Positions 27,299 through 36,181 of a stretch of 64,000 nt of DNA are shown one piece after another. Origin of the DNA: Pseudoalteromonas luteoviolacea. GTDB lineage: Bacteria; Pseudomonadota; Gammaproteobacteria; Enterobacterales; Alteromonadaceae. A model generated the notes under the pieces. That model searched no databases. It was not told the origin of the DNA and saw nothing but the letters and a program-made list of their open reading frames with translations. Numbering within the stretch: the first letter of the stretch is position 1; every line of letters starts with the position of its first letter. The stretch lies in assembly GCF_021654285.1 (NCBI RefSeq), contig NZ_JAKFZS010000017.1, forward strand, positions 1-64,000. The letters are read 5' to 3'. A program made the translations under genes and the position numbers.

Positions 27299-29311
27299 TT
27301 ATCTTTCACGAACTAATCTAAAACCGATATAATTAGCTCTAAAATCAGGTGCTAACGCTAGGCGTGTTGATACCCTAGCCAAGCTAGGCGCAAAGTTCCA
27401 TGCACCGCCTCGAACCGTCACATCTTCTTGAGAAGCACGCTTTTGCGTCCATTCCCAAACATTGCCAACGGTATCATATAAACCATAGTTATTTGGTGAA
27501 AACTCACCAACTGGGGATGGACTTTTATTTGACCACTCACTGCCACACCATCCACAATTTGCCAACCCTCTACCAATCTCATTGCCCCAAGGGTATTCTG
27601 AGCTGGTGCCGGCTCTGGCCGCATATTCCCACTCTACTTCATTTGGCAAACGATATTGTATGCCTTGCTCCGCAGATAACCAATTTGCATATGCTTTAGC
27701 ATCTTCATAGGTTACACAGACAACGGGGAAATTTTCAGCTTGCTCAAAGCCTGGATTACTCCAGTTATATTCGCTTTCCCAAATAGGCTCGCCATTTTTG
27801 TAATGTGCACAACCAGTGCCTTTTTCAGCCTCTGTTTGATAGCCCGTGCTAACAATAAATTGTCTGTATTCCGCTACCGTCACTTCATTGCTTTGCATCG
27901 CATAAGAGTGACTGAGTACTTTCTCTACCACTGGGCGCTCATTAGCAAGTCCATTACCGGTTAAATCACCCATTTGGAATGATCCTGCAGGAATAATCAC
28001 CACTTTATTTTCAACCAAGTTAGGCGTTACTGATTTTTGTACAGTGCTAGGACGCTCAACTTGCTCTCTTTTCGGTGTCGGTGCAGCAATCGACTCAGGC
28101 TTTTTTATTAGCTTGGCGTTTATCGTTCGAGCACGCCTCACGTCAATTCTGGCTTTATATGACTCATAGCCTAATTTACGGATCTCAATGTCATAGGACC
28201 CTGTAGGTACACTGACAACCAGTTTAGTAGAGCCATAACTTACACCATCAATAAACACTTCATCATCATAGACATTAGATCTTAAAGTTAGGTCAACTTG
28301 TCTATCTTGAGGTGTTTGTTGAATGATTTGTGATTTAACTTCTGTCTGTGGTTGCAGTGCGGTGACACTTGGCACACTTGGTTCAGGCTTGTCGAGCTCA
28401 TCTTTAAAAGTAAGCTGACTGTCACTGAACGTCGTTGGGTAACTTGCTTGATACCCTACAGATAGCGGCGTACCGTACTCGCTACAAAAGCGATTATCCA
28501 GCGCTAACAAGCCACAAAGGCGACTATTATTGACGTCACCGCGCATCGTCACACTTAAATTGACGCTGTAATTACCTTGACCGCTGAACGCACTGCCAAT
28601 CACATGACTGCTCACGACTTGCACTTGTGCACCAGCTAAGTGTCTCTTAGGCTCTACAATGCGTTGCTCTGTTAGGTTTGCAAATATCTGATCGATAAAA
28701 CGCTTAGTTGCTTTTTGTAGACCTAATTGCTGACCCCTTTGCTCACACGCGGCAAGCGTTTCTGTACGCTTACAATTGATGGTGTGTTCAACCTCTAATG
28801 TGCCTTCACGAGTAAACTCGTTACGAAGCCGCTCCACTCGCGCTGTACTTAATTGATCTTTTAAGCTTGCAAGCGTATTGACTAGGGTATGTTTACTAAC
28901 GCGAATTTGCTCTATGTCTTTGCGGTGCGATGCTATGGCCGCTAACTGCATCGCTATATCTTCTTTATTTGATTTATGATCAGCAACAGACTGCTGGTAT
29001 CTCATCTGCGCAGATGAAATATCAATAGAAGGATCGTCAATCAATCGACGATATAAATCATTCATGGCATCGAGTGCCTGATTTTTTTCTTTATCCAACT
29101 CTGTTGAGTTTGTCCTCAACAATTCAAGTTGTGATTGTAAACGGGCTTCTTCAGCCACGTGCTTGTCTAAAATCTGAGTATATCTATCTAACTCAGCCTG
29201 TTTTTCGGAGCGCTCTGACTCGATAGCTGTCACAGTCGCAGTATCTTGTGCCCAAACACTTACAGACAATAAGGCGGCAGAGACAAAAAGAGATAAAGGA
29301 GCAATTCGCAT
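27299..29311 (-). CDS. Exported protein with coiled coil, PEGA and formylglycine-generating-enzyme-like domains
   Basis: The product is 670 residues from the ATG at 29311, with a signal peptide ending near SVWAQ. Residues about 25-170 are predicted coiled coil, rich in Glu, Gln and Lys. Residues about 335-390 form a PEGA domain (VFIDGVSYGSTKLVVSVPTG). From about residue 435 to the end is an FGE-sulfatase/SUMF1-type C-type lectin fold (IIPAGSFQMGD, NEVTVAEYRQFI, RLPNEVEWEYAARAGT, RGGAWNF, YIGFRLVRER). PEGA domains often sit at the cell envelope. Whether the FGE fold is enzymatic or only binding is unknown. It occupies the locus between csrD/mshH and mreB, where MSHA pilus genes lie in vibrios. 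Confidence 0.8.
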   Translation of the reverse strand: MRIAPLSLFVSAALLSVSVWAQDTATVTAIESERSEKQAELDRYTQILDKHVAEEARLQSQLELLRTNSTELDKEKNQALDAMNDLYRRLIDDPSIDISSAQMRYQQSVADHKSNKEDIAMQLAAIASHRKDIEQIRVSKHTLVNTLASLKDQLSTARVERLRNEFTREGTLEVEHTINCKRTETLAACEQRGQQLGLQKATKRFIDQIFANLTEQRIVEPKRHLAGAQVQVVSSHVIGSAFSGQGNYSVNLSVTMRGDVNNSRLCGLLALDNRFCSEYGTPLSVGYQASYPTTFSDSQLTFKDELDKPEPSVPSVTALQPQTEVKSQIIQQTPQDRQVDLTLRSNVYDDEVFIDGVSYGSTKLVVSVPTGSYDIEIRKLGYESYKARIDVRRARTINAKLIKKPESIAAPTPKREQVERPSTVQKSVTPNLVENKVVIIPAGSFQMGDLTGNGLANERPVVEKVLSHSYAMQSNEVTVAEYRQFIVSTGYQTEAEKGTGCAHYKNGEPIWESEYNWSNPGFEQAENFPVVCVTYEDAKAYANWLSAEQGIQYRLPNEVEWEYAARAGTSSEYPWGNEIGRGLANCGWCGSEWSNKSPSPVGEFSPNNYGLYDTVGNVWEWTQKRASQEDVTVRGGAWNFAPSLARVSTRLALAPDFRANYIGFRLVRER

Positions 29312-29522
29312 ATATTCCATTCCCAACAGCGGCAGTTGTTTTGGTCTTTGTTATTTTTGATGTTTTAATGCTCAATGCTATGTACTTACGAAGTAAAACA
29401 CAAGCCTTGCACAATTAATATCTGAGTTTACAACTATTAGTCACGTACTTACCAGTGTTCTGAGCACATTTTCATGAAATAATAACCTCAAAGCGTTTAT
29501 TTACAAATAAATCAAAAATCAA

Positions 29523-30425
29523 ATGAAGACTTCAAGCCACTTAGAATCGCCTCTGCAGACAATTCGACATCCTTTATTAGCAGCCAAAAAAATTGAATTG
29601 CTGGTAAAAAGAGATGATCTGCTCCATCCCACTGTACAGGGAAACAAGTGGCGAAAGCTTAAATATAATCTTGTAGAACTTAAACGCCAGCAATGCCGCT
29701 CTCTTGTGACCTTTGGTGGCGCTTTCTCAAATCACGTATATGCAACAGCCATGGCCAGTAAGCTGTTTAATATCCCTGCGGATATTATTGTCAGAGGCCC
29801 ACACCTTGATGCAGCAAATCCTACTATCCGCTTTGCCAAAGCATGTCACGTCAACTTACATCCTGTCACTCGAATTGAATATCGACAACGTCATGATCCT
29901 GATTACCTTGAACGACTCAAAAAACGATTTCCCAATGCATTCATCATACCTGAAGGTGGTAGCAACCAATTTGCTTTGCAAGGCTGCGAAGAATTAGCAC
30001 GCTCTTTACCTAAAAGTGACTATGTTTGCTGCGCTGTGGGTAGCGGTGGAACGCTAGCCGGTATACTTGATGGACTTGACCCCTCCGTAAAGCTTATGGG
30101 GTTTGCAGTACTGAAAGGGGCGGAGTATTTAAATGAGGAAGTCGAGAACCTAAACCCAAAGGCAATGGTTCAAACAAATTGGCAAATACTGACGAAATTT
30201 CATGAAGGTGGTTATGGTAAGTTTTCACACGCGCTTTGGCAATTCTGCCAGACAATGCGACGTGACCATCACTTGCCCCTAGAGCCCATCTATACAGGTA
30301 AAATGATGTATGGACTTTGGCAGTTGATTGAGCAAGATCATTTTCCAAAACATAGTCGGATTGTTGCCATACACTCGGGGGGCTTGCAGGGCCTAGACGG
30401 CCTACGTTATCGGCAGTTAATTTAA
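29523..30425 (+). CDS. PLP-dependent D-cysteine desulfhydrase / ACC deaminase family protein
   Basis: This is a fold-type II PLP enzyme of the ACC deaminase/D-cysteine desulfhydrase group. The 300-residue protein has the PLP lysine in QGNKWRKLKYN near residue 43, the SNH loop in TFGGAFSNHVYATA near residue 68 and the glycine loop CAVGSGGTLAGIL near residue 165. Choice between D-cysteine desulfhydrase and ACC deaminase needs key active-site residues that I cannot resolve by eye. Its 3' end overlaps the convergent csrD homologue by 9 bp. Confidence 0.82.
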   Translation: MKTSSHLESPLQTIRHPLLAAKKIELLVKRDDLLHPTVQGNKWRKLKYNLVELKRQQCRSLVTFGGAFSNHVYATAMASKLFNIPADIIVRGPHLDAANPTIRFAKACHVNLHPVTRIEYRQRHDPDYLERLKKRFPNAFIIPEGGSNQFALQGCEELARSLPKSDYVCCAVGSGGTLAGILDGLDPSVKLMGFAVLKGAEYLNEEVENLNPKAMVQTNWQILTKFHEGGYGKFSHALWQFCQTMRRDHHLPLEPIYTGKMMYGLWQLIEQDHFPKHSRIVAIHSGGLQGLDGLRYRQLI

Positions 30426-32078
30426 GCTATTTTCGAGTTCCAGTAGAGGTGCACTGAAGAAATAGCCTTGCGCACCATCAACACCAAGGCGTTTAATACA
30501 GTTAAACTCATCTTGTGTTTCTACACCCACCGCATAAACCGGCACTTGCAACTTCTTGGCTTGACCCACTATCTGCTTCACCACTGCGCGCCGCTTCGCG
30601 CATCCATTAATACCGTGAATGAGTTCAAAAGCCAACTTGATCCCCGTTACATTATGCAACCTTTGTAATTGGATCACATCTAAAGGTTTATTCACGTGGT
30701 CTAGCACCACATTGGTACCCAGCAGCAGCAGTGATGAGAAAAACTGCTCAAAATAACCTTTATGCTGATAATAGTCGCTTATCATCAGCTCCAGAGTCAC
30801 ATCACTTGCACGGCCAGAATCCTTCAAAGCGCCTATCAACCAATTTAAAAATACACTATTAGACCAGTTCACAACATGTAAATTAACGCTCACCGAAAAC
30901 CCTCTTGGCTCTTTAGATAGTACTTTAAGTGCTTGTCTCACAATCGCCTTATCAAGTTCAATTAAGTGTTCATTATGGTGTATTTTATGAATAAATTGCC
31001 CTGCGGTGATCAAACCTAACGTTTTATGCCGAACACGCAATAACGCTTCACTTTGGATCACATCTTGTGATTTGAAATCAAATAAAGGCTGACAAAAAAG
31101 TACAAATCGCCCAGCGCGAATATCTTCCATAATATGTACTTCAGCATCCAGTAAGCTCTCAGCTAACGTATGATTCAGTGGCAGCATATGTATATGTTGC
31201 CACACATGGTTTTGCGCAATACTGAGAGAAGATCTGGCAATTTGATACACTTGCGTTTGGTCCGCACTTTCACCATAAAAACATGCCCCGCACTTAACCG
31301 CACTGCGTGACAAATCTCCGCGAAAGGCAAGTAATGCTTGATATACAACTTCATGTAAACGCTTAATCGCTTGCTCAACTTCATTTTTACCTAACGTACC
31401 GAGTGTAACGGTCAAGGTGCCTGACGATAAATACTTGGCTGAACAATACTGGTACTTATTAAAACACTTCGCTAAAGTGACACTAAAGTGGCTCTGTGGT
31501 TCAATGTGCTTCGGCAGTTCACAACGCCATTTAAACATTGCAAACATCGTCACCTGCTGCTCCGTTGTCACAGGTATATTTACCAAACTTTCCCCATTAT
31601 CTTTGCGTGTTCTGTGTGTGAGCTGCTTGCTTACCTTACGACGTTCTACATGACGTTTACGCTTGTTCAAATAGATAGTGCCAAATAACGCCCCGGCTCC
31701 AAAAATGAACGTATTGACCCAAATAAACCACATCAGTCCTTTATTTATCAACGGTGAGGGATACATGCTCATCGAGTGCTCGCCGACCTTAAAATGATGC
31801 GGGGATGAAAACCAGGAAATAAAAGCATCATTGCTAGGAAATACGCTAAAGCCATGTTGATTAGCCAACTTGCCGAGTTCTTGAGGAGGAATAGGAACTA
31901 TGTAATAAGATAACTGCGCATCTAAACGCTGCGACTCTTCATCAATCCAAGTACTGATTGATTGTATTAAAACTAAATTGCTCACTAAGAGCAGAATACT
32001 CCAAGCAACCAAAAACACGTACTCACGTTTAGCGATGTGTTTAGTTAGCGCGAAGTGAAACATAATACAGGCTGCCAT
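30417..32078 (-). CDS. csrD: Degenerate GGDEF-EAL regulator, CsrD/MshH type
   Basis: The product is about 553 residues with two transmembrane helices (about 18-40 and 113-135) flanking a short periplasmic loop, then a degenerate GGDEF-like region and a C-terminal EAL-fold domain. The EAL box itself (SEALLRV) survives, but other catalytic motifs are lost: ELMISD replaces E-x-T-E, LDHVNKP replaces DDFGTG, and IKLAFEL replaces KID. CsrD in E. coli promotes RNase E decay of CsrB/C RNAs without c-di-GMP turnover. Position near mreB on one side and ssb/uvrA on the other matches csrD/mshH synteny. The best start is the ATG at 32078; a TTG lies at 32081. Confidence 0.8.
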   Translation of the reverse strand: MAACIMFHFALTKHIAKREYVFLVAWSILLLVSNLVLIQSISTWIDEESQRLDAQLSYYIVPIPPQELGKLANQHGFSVFPSNDAFISWFSSPHHFKVGEHSMSMYPSPLINKGLMWFIWVNTFIFGAGALFGTIYLNKRKRHVERRKVSKQLTHRTRKDNGESLVNIPVTTEQQVTMFAMFKWRCELPKHIEPQSHFSVTLAKCFNKYQYCSAKYLSSGTLTVTLGTLGKNEVEQAIKRLHEVVYQALLAFRGDLSRSAVKCGACFYGESADQTQVYQIARSSLSIAQNHVWQHIHMLPLNHTLAESLLDAEVHIMEDIRAGRFVLFCQPLFDFKSQDVIQSEALLRVRHKTLGLITAGQFIHKIHHNEHLIELDKAIVRQALKVLSKEPRGFSVSVNLHVVNWSNSVFLNWLIGALKDSGRASDVTLELMISDYYQHKGYFEQFFSSLLLLGTNVVLDHVNKPLDVIQLQRLHNVTGIKLAFELIHGINGCAKRRAVVKQIVGQAKKLQVPVYAVGVETQDEFNCIKRLGVDGAQGYFFSAPLLELENSLN

Positions 32079-32421
32079 CAAGGGATCTGCTTAAAGTTTT
32101 GTTCAATCTATTCCAAAACTCAAGGCAACCTAATTAAGATTCCCAAAAGCTGCTGATCTTGAATGTATTATTTTTTAGGATAATAAAAGAAACAGGTAGC
32201 ACAAAGACAATGAAAAAGCTTTCTACTTCTGAGCGCCATAACTTTTGACAGACCAAATCCAAGCTGGACCACAATTTTAGCCTGAGTTTCAAAGCTTTTT
32301 CCTGTGTACAAATGCTCGCGTCCCGTATTTTCGTTTCCTATATATGCTTATACAGAGCTAGTTATGGCTTAGGCATCGCAATGTAGTAAAAATACAAAAC
32401 TATATTTAAAAGCGACATACA

Positions 32422-32568
32422 ATGTCTGACAAAAATAAATTCTTAGATGAATTCGAACAAATGATCATGCCTGCATTAATTCACCTTGAAGATGAAGCGT
32501 ATAGTGAAGTATTAGCAGGGAGAGGCCACAACTCAGCGAGGTGGGTGAGAAAACGCTATTTTAAGTGA
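32422..32568 (+). CDS. Small ORF, 48 codons, unknown function
   Basis: An ATG-started ORF encodes 48 residues, beginning MSDKNKFLDEFEQM and ending in a basic WVRKRYF-K tail. The first half is acidic and the second basic, with no membrane segment. Codon use looks ordinary for the region, but no strong ribosome-binding site precedes it. It lies in an otherwise empty 800-bp stretch between csrD and ssb. I do not recognise a family. It could be a genuine small protein or a chance ORF. Confidence 0.4.
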   Translation: MSDKNKFLDEFEQMIMPALIHLEDEAYSEVLAGRGHNSARWVRKRYFK

Positions 32569-32820
32569 CAATACAAGGACACAATACACAAAGCGCTAAA
32601 TAGCGCTGTGGACGCTCTATAGCAAGGCGTGATTGATTTTTAAAATTAATACCAACCTCCTTTTAAAGTTACGCTACCATCGAAAGAAACCTATTGAGCA
32701 ACCAGTTACTTTGATTTCTCCACCTTTAATTTGTAAAGCTCAGCCCTTCAATCTCATGTTGAAAGCTTTAAACTCGCCTTATTAACTAGCCGCTTCACCA
32801 TGACCCTTCTAATAACATTA
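32569..32820. other. Gene-poor stretch between csrD and ssb
   Basis: Together with 32082-32421 this makes about 590 bp without a supported gene around the small ORF. A short hairpin, AGCGCT-AAAT-AGCGCT near 32592-32607, follows the small ORF but lacks a T run. The rest is AT-rich without clear repeats or RNA signatures. Confidence 0.35.
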
Positions 32821-32845
32821 AAAAAGCCGCTATTTAGCGGCTTTT
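32821..32845 (-). terminator. Terminator downstream of ssb
   Basis: The sequence has an A5 run, a GCCGC stem, a TATTTA-containing loop, a GCGGC stem and a T4 run. It is symmetric, so it can work in both directions. It lies 32 bp after the ssb stop on the minus strand and is a typical rho-independent terminator. Confidence 0.8.
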
Positions 32846-32876
32846 CAGTGTCAAATAACTTTATATTTGTCTTTGG

Positions 32877-33545
32877 TTAGAACGGAATATCGTCGTCAAA
32901 GTCAATTGGTGGCTCCATTGGATTAGAGGCACTACCTTGCTGCTGTGGTGCAAAGCCGCCTTGAGGCTGCCCACCCTGCGCAGGTGCACTTTGAGATTGT
33001 CCACCGCCAAAGTTATTATTTTGCGGCTGAGGCGCACTTTGCTGAGGCGTTTGCTGCTGTGGTGCAAAACCGCCCTGCTGTGCTGCAGGCTGTTGACCAT
33101 ATTGCTGCTGATTATTTTGCTGAGGCGCAAAACCACCACCTTGCTGCTGCCCGTAACCACCTTGGTTACCGCCAGATTGATATTGACCACCTTGTTCATT
33201 GCGGCCACCAAGCATTTGCATTTGACCGCCCATGTCTACGACAATCTCAGTTGTATACTTGTCTTGACCACTTTGATCGGTCCACTTACGCGTTTGCAAA
33301 CGACCTTCAATATATACTTGTGAGCCCTTACGTAAGTATTCACCAGCCACTTCAGCTAATTTACCGAATAACACAACTCGGTGCCACTCAGTACGCTCTT
33401 GCAGCTGACCTGTGTTTTTGTCTTTCCAACTATCTGTGGTTGCAATACTAATGTTCGCTACACCGTTGCCGTTAGGCATATATCGAACTTCAGGATCTTG
33501 GCCTAGGTTACCTACCAAGATTACTTTATTCACACCGCGTGCCAT
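32877..33545 (-). CDS. ssb: Single-stranded DNA-binding protein
   Basis: SSB coats single-stranded DNA and recruits repair and replication partners through its C-terminal tip. The 222-residue protein has the OB fold in residues 1-110 (ARGVNKVILVGNLGQDPEVRYM), a long linker of about 95 residues made of Gln, Gly, Pro and Ala, and the acidic tip DFDDDIPF. A GGAG ribosome-binding site precedes the ATG. The long Q/G-rich linker exceeds that of E. coli SSB and is common in marine relatives. Confidence 0.97.
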   Translation of the reverse strand: MARGVNKVILVGNLGQDPEVRYMPNGNGVANISIATTDSWKDKNTGQLQERTEWHRVVLFGKLAEVAGEYLRKGSQVYIEGRLQTRKWTDQSGQDKYTTEIVVDMGGQMQMLGGRNEQGGQYQSGGNQGGYGQQQGGGFAPQQNNQQQYGQQPAAQQGGFAPQQQTPQQSAPQPQNNNFGGGQSQSAPAQGGQPQGGFAPQQQGSASNPMEPPIDFDDDIPF

Positions 33546-33652
33546 GGCACCCTCTCCTCACACAATTACAAGCATTGCTTAATTTTACTCTCTATAACGA
33601 TTGTATACCGATTGCGCTTCGAATTCGACTTCTCATCACACCTCGTTACTCG

Positions 33653-35020
33653 TTATGAAGAATATAAAATTTGCTTCGCTTGGTTTAAATCAAATTTACT
33701 TTCATCCACTTTTAAATAAGCGCGATTTTCTTCACTGACTACAGTCGCCTCTAACACGCCCGGTAATGTGACCAGTTTTTCAGCAAGTGTTTGTGCATGC
33801 TGAGGTTTATCGAGTTCTGTTACAAAGCTCAGGGCTTTACTACGTGGAGGGACTTGCATGCGCCATGCAATAGCCAGCCATATTAACCCAATTCCTGCTG
33901 CCGCAGCAAATACAGTTTGCGTCTCATAGTGCTGCGCTAGGTAGCCTCCCAATACGCCACCTAAAAAGGCACCTAAAAATTGCCCAGAGGAAAACACCCC
34001 CATTGCAGAACCCTTTTGGTTTGCAGGTGAGATCCGAGAGACCAGTGCTGGCATGGTCGCTTCTAAGAAATTAAAGGCAATAAAATACAAGGTCATTGAC
34101 AGTGCAATGCCCCACAACGAATCAGACAACCATACCAGTAATAAAGTGCTGACACTCAACATGGCAACAGCGCCTAAAAACACCTGTTTTTCTTTTTGTT
34201 TTTTGATTGCGATTATCATCATTGGCGCCATCAAAACAAACGCTAGTATCAATACCGGAATATATATTTGCCAATGAGATTGTGCATCTAGCCCGTCATC
34301 AATCAATTTCGCAGGCAAGACAACAAATAATGTAGTCAGGGTCAGGTGCAACATTAATACACCAAGATCTAAACGTAGTAATTGCGGGTGCTTAACCAGA
34401 TTTTTAATATCGACCAATGACGCGACCGTGTCGCCTTTAGGTGCTTTGTGTACCGCATTAGGCACCACAAACAAGACAATTAAAATGCCGACCACAGCCA
34501 ATATCGCGGTCAGCCAGAAGACCCCAGCAATACCAAAAGCAGCGGCAACCATTGGGCCGACTAACATGGCCACAGCGAAACTCAAACCTATACACATGCC
34601 GATCACCGCCATCACTTTGGGCCGTTGTTCATCTCGACTCAAATCAGATGCAAGGGCAAGCAAAGCGCTGGCAATAGCACCCATCCCCTGAAGCGCGCGA
34701 CCCGCTGTCACCCAGTAAATAGATTCCGCAGTTGCAGCAATGACAGAGCCAATTGCAAATACCACGAGACCGCCAATAATGATTGGCTTGCGGCCAAATT
34801 TATCTGACAGCCACCCCATTGGGATCTGTAAAAGCGCCTGTGTCAAACCATACGCACCAATAGCCAGTCCAATCCAAAGAGGCGAAACATCTTCGAATGA
34901 ATCACTATAAATAGCCAATACTGGCATCAGCATAAACAAGCCGAGCATGCGAAAAGCAAAGACTCCCGCCAGTGAAAAAGCGGCGCGTTTTTCAATTTGG
35001 TTCAAAGATTGATTGGACAT
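33653..35020 (-). CDS. yajR: MFS transporter YajR with C-terminal YAM domain
   Basis: This is an inner-membrane major-facilitator protein of about 455 residues with twelve hydrophobic helices and the motif-A sequence GWLSDKFGRKPIIIGG near residue 65. After the last helix there is a soluble domain of about 65 residues (residues about 390-455, LVTLPGVLEATVVSEENRAYLKV), which matches the ferredoxin-fold YAM domain seen in E. coli YajR. I chose the ATG at 35020 (MSNQSLNQ); the ORF extension to 35068 lacks support. Substrate is unknown. It lies immediately upstream of ssb on the same strand. Confidence 0.85.
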   Translation of the reverse strand: MSNQSLNQIEKRAAFSLAGVFAFRMLGLFMLMPVLAIYSDSFEDVSPLWIGLAIGAYGLTQALLQIPMGWLSDKFGRKPIIIGGLVVFAIGSVIAATAESIYWVTAGRALQGMGAIASALLALASDLSRDEQRPKVMAVIGMCIGLSFAVAMLVGPMVAAAFGIAGVFWLTAILAVVGILIVLFVVPNAVHKAPKGDTVASLVDIKNLVKHPQLLRLDLGVLMLHLTLTTLFVVLPAKLIDDGLDAQSHWQIYIPVLILAFVLMAPMMIIAIKKQKEKQVFLGAVAMLSVSTLLLVWLSDSLWGIALSMTLYFIAFNFLEATMPALVSRISPANQKGSAMGVFSSGQFLGAFLGGVLGGYLAQHYETQTVFAAAAGIGLIWLAIAWRMQVPPRSKALSFVTELDKPQHAQTLAEKLVTLPGVLEATVVSEENRAYLKVDESKFDLNQAKQILYSS

Positions 35021-35072
35021 AAAGTAATGTAAAGTCAAACAGTAAAAAATCGCGAGCCAGTTTAGCAAAAAC

Positions 35073-35825
35073 TCAGTCCAACTGATATTTTTTTAATATT
35101 TCACTAAACCGCCCAGTTTTATTCAATCTGTTATACGCGCTTACCAAGTGTTCTAGTTGCTTGTCAGACACACTTTTTTTACTAAATGCAAAATAGACCG
35201 GTGATTGATTCACCACCAGCGGTGCGATTTTTATGGTCATAAAATCAGGGTGATTGGTTGACTGAAAAATAATATTAAACTTTTCTTCTAAAAAGCCAGC
35301 AATACGCCCATGTTTGAGTAAACTGAGTTTAGTTTGATTATCAGGAACAAAGATAAATTGGGTTTCATCGCCTAACCGTTTGCTATACCGTTCGGTAAAA
35401 GTGCGCCCGTAAAAAGCGCCTTGCTGTATCGCGACAGGAACGGGTAGAGAAAACAAATCATCCATGCTATCAACGTCAAACAAGCGCTCTGCATTCATTG
35501 CGAACACGATGGTTTCCATACGCTGAGGACCCACAAAATAAGCAAATTCTGTACGCTCTTGGGTACGGGTAACGCTGAGTACTAAGTCAATATTACCTGC
35601 TTCGAGCATTTTCAATGAACGTCCCCAGGGAATACTGACAAACTTATAACTGCACCCAGCTTCATCCAACAAGGCTTTGGCAAAATCAACATCCATTCCG
35701 TGCCAGCCCTTTTCTTCATCCAAACGAGATTGCGCGGCGTAATTTTCAAATCGCACCGTCATTTCGCATGCCCACAAAGGCGGTAGAAAAAAAAGACTCA
35801 AAAGCAAAAAACGCACTTGCACCAC
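35073..35825 (-). CDS. Periplasmic amino-acid-type substrate-binding protein (SBP_bac_3)
   Basis: The 250-residue product has a signal peptide (VRFLLLSLFFLPPLWACEM) and a family-3 extracellular solute-binding fold, with GWHGMDVDFAKALLDEAG near residue 40 and the LDLVLSVTRTQERTEFAYF-type hinge segment. No permease or ATPase gene lies next to it, so it may act as a stand-alone sensor or with a distant transporter. The start is a GTG at 35825, with a second GTG directly after it. Ligand unknown. Confidence 0.8.
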   Translation of the reverse strand: MVQVRFLLLSLFFLPPLWACEMTVRFENYAAQSRLDEEKGWHGMDVDFAKALLDEAGCSYKFVSIPWGRSLKMLEAGNIDLVLSVTRTQERTEFAYFVGPQRMETIVFAMNAERLFDVDSMDDLFSLPVPVAIQQGAFYGRTFTERYSKRLGDETQFIFVPDNQTKLSLLKHGRIAGFLEEKFNIIFQSTNHPDFMTIKIAPLVVNQSPVYFAFSKKSVSDKQLEHLVSAYNRLNKTGRFSEILKKYQLD

Positions 35826-36181
35826 TCAGTAAGTGATATTCAAAAATAAGTTTAGTTGTTTATTTTTGCAAAAGCTTAATTTTGTATGTCGGATGCGCTA
35901 ACATGCGCGCTTATTCCGTCTATTCTTGCAATCAACCTAAACGAGTGAGCCAGTACATGGCTTAGCACGTATCAAGGGTGGAATAACCGCAGCTTTTAGT
36001 ATACTGTATGTGTATACAGCTACCCATAATTTAGTTTGCAAACCCTAAGCGTGATCACCTAGGTTAATTAAGTACGTATCAAAGAACACTCATTTCACAA
36101 CGGTGAAATAGCAAACACCATAAATCGGGATATACGTATCAAATAATGGTTGCAAGCACATGAGATTCACATAAGGCCACT
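35826..36181. promoter_or_regulatory. Divergent control region upstream of uvrA
   Basis: This 356-bp gap separates the divergent binding-protein gene from uvrA. It contains a LexA box (36004-36019), three exact copies of ACGTATCAA (35967-35975, 36074-36082, 36134-36142), and a perfect hairpin ATTTCAC-AACG-GTGAAAT (36092-36109). No gene is visible in it. Confidence 0.6.
36004..36019. promoter_or_regulatory. LexA (SOS) box upstream of uvrA
   Basis: CTGTATGTGTATACAG matches the gammaproteobacterial LexA consensus CTGT-N8-ACAG with an AT-rich centre. It lies 162 bp before the uvrA start, and uvrA is a classical SOS gene. I infer DNA-damage induction of uvrA. Confidence 0.85.

Noticed and set aside
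32937..33211. Direct-repeat array in the ssb region
   Set aside because: The repetition is in-frame coding of the low-complexity SSB linker, not a CRISPR or tandem-repeat locus.
32945..33451. 168-codon plus-strand ORF opposite ssb
   Set aside because: It lies antisense to the Gln/Gly/Pro-rich ssb linker; the repetitive codons of that linker keep other frames open. No ribosome-binding site or family resemblance.
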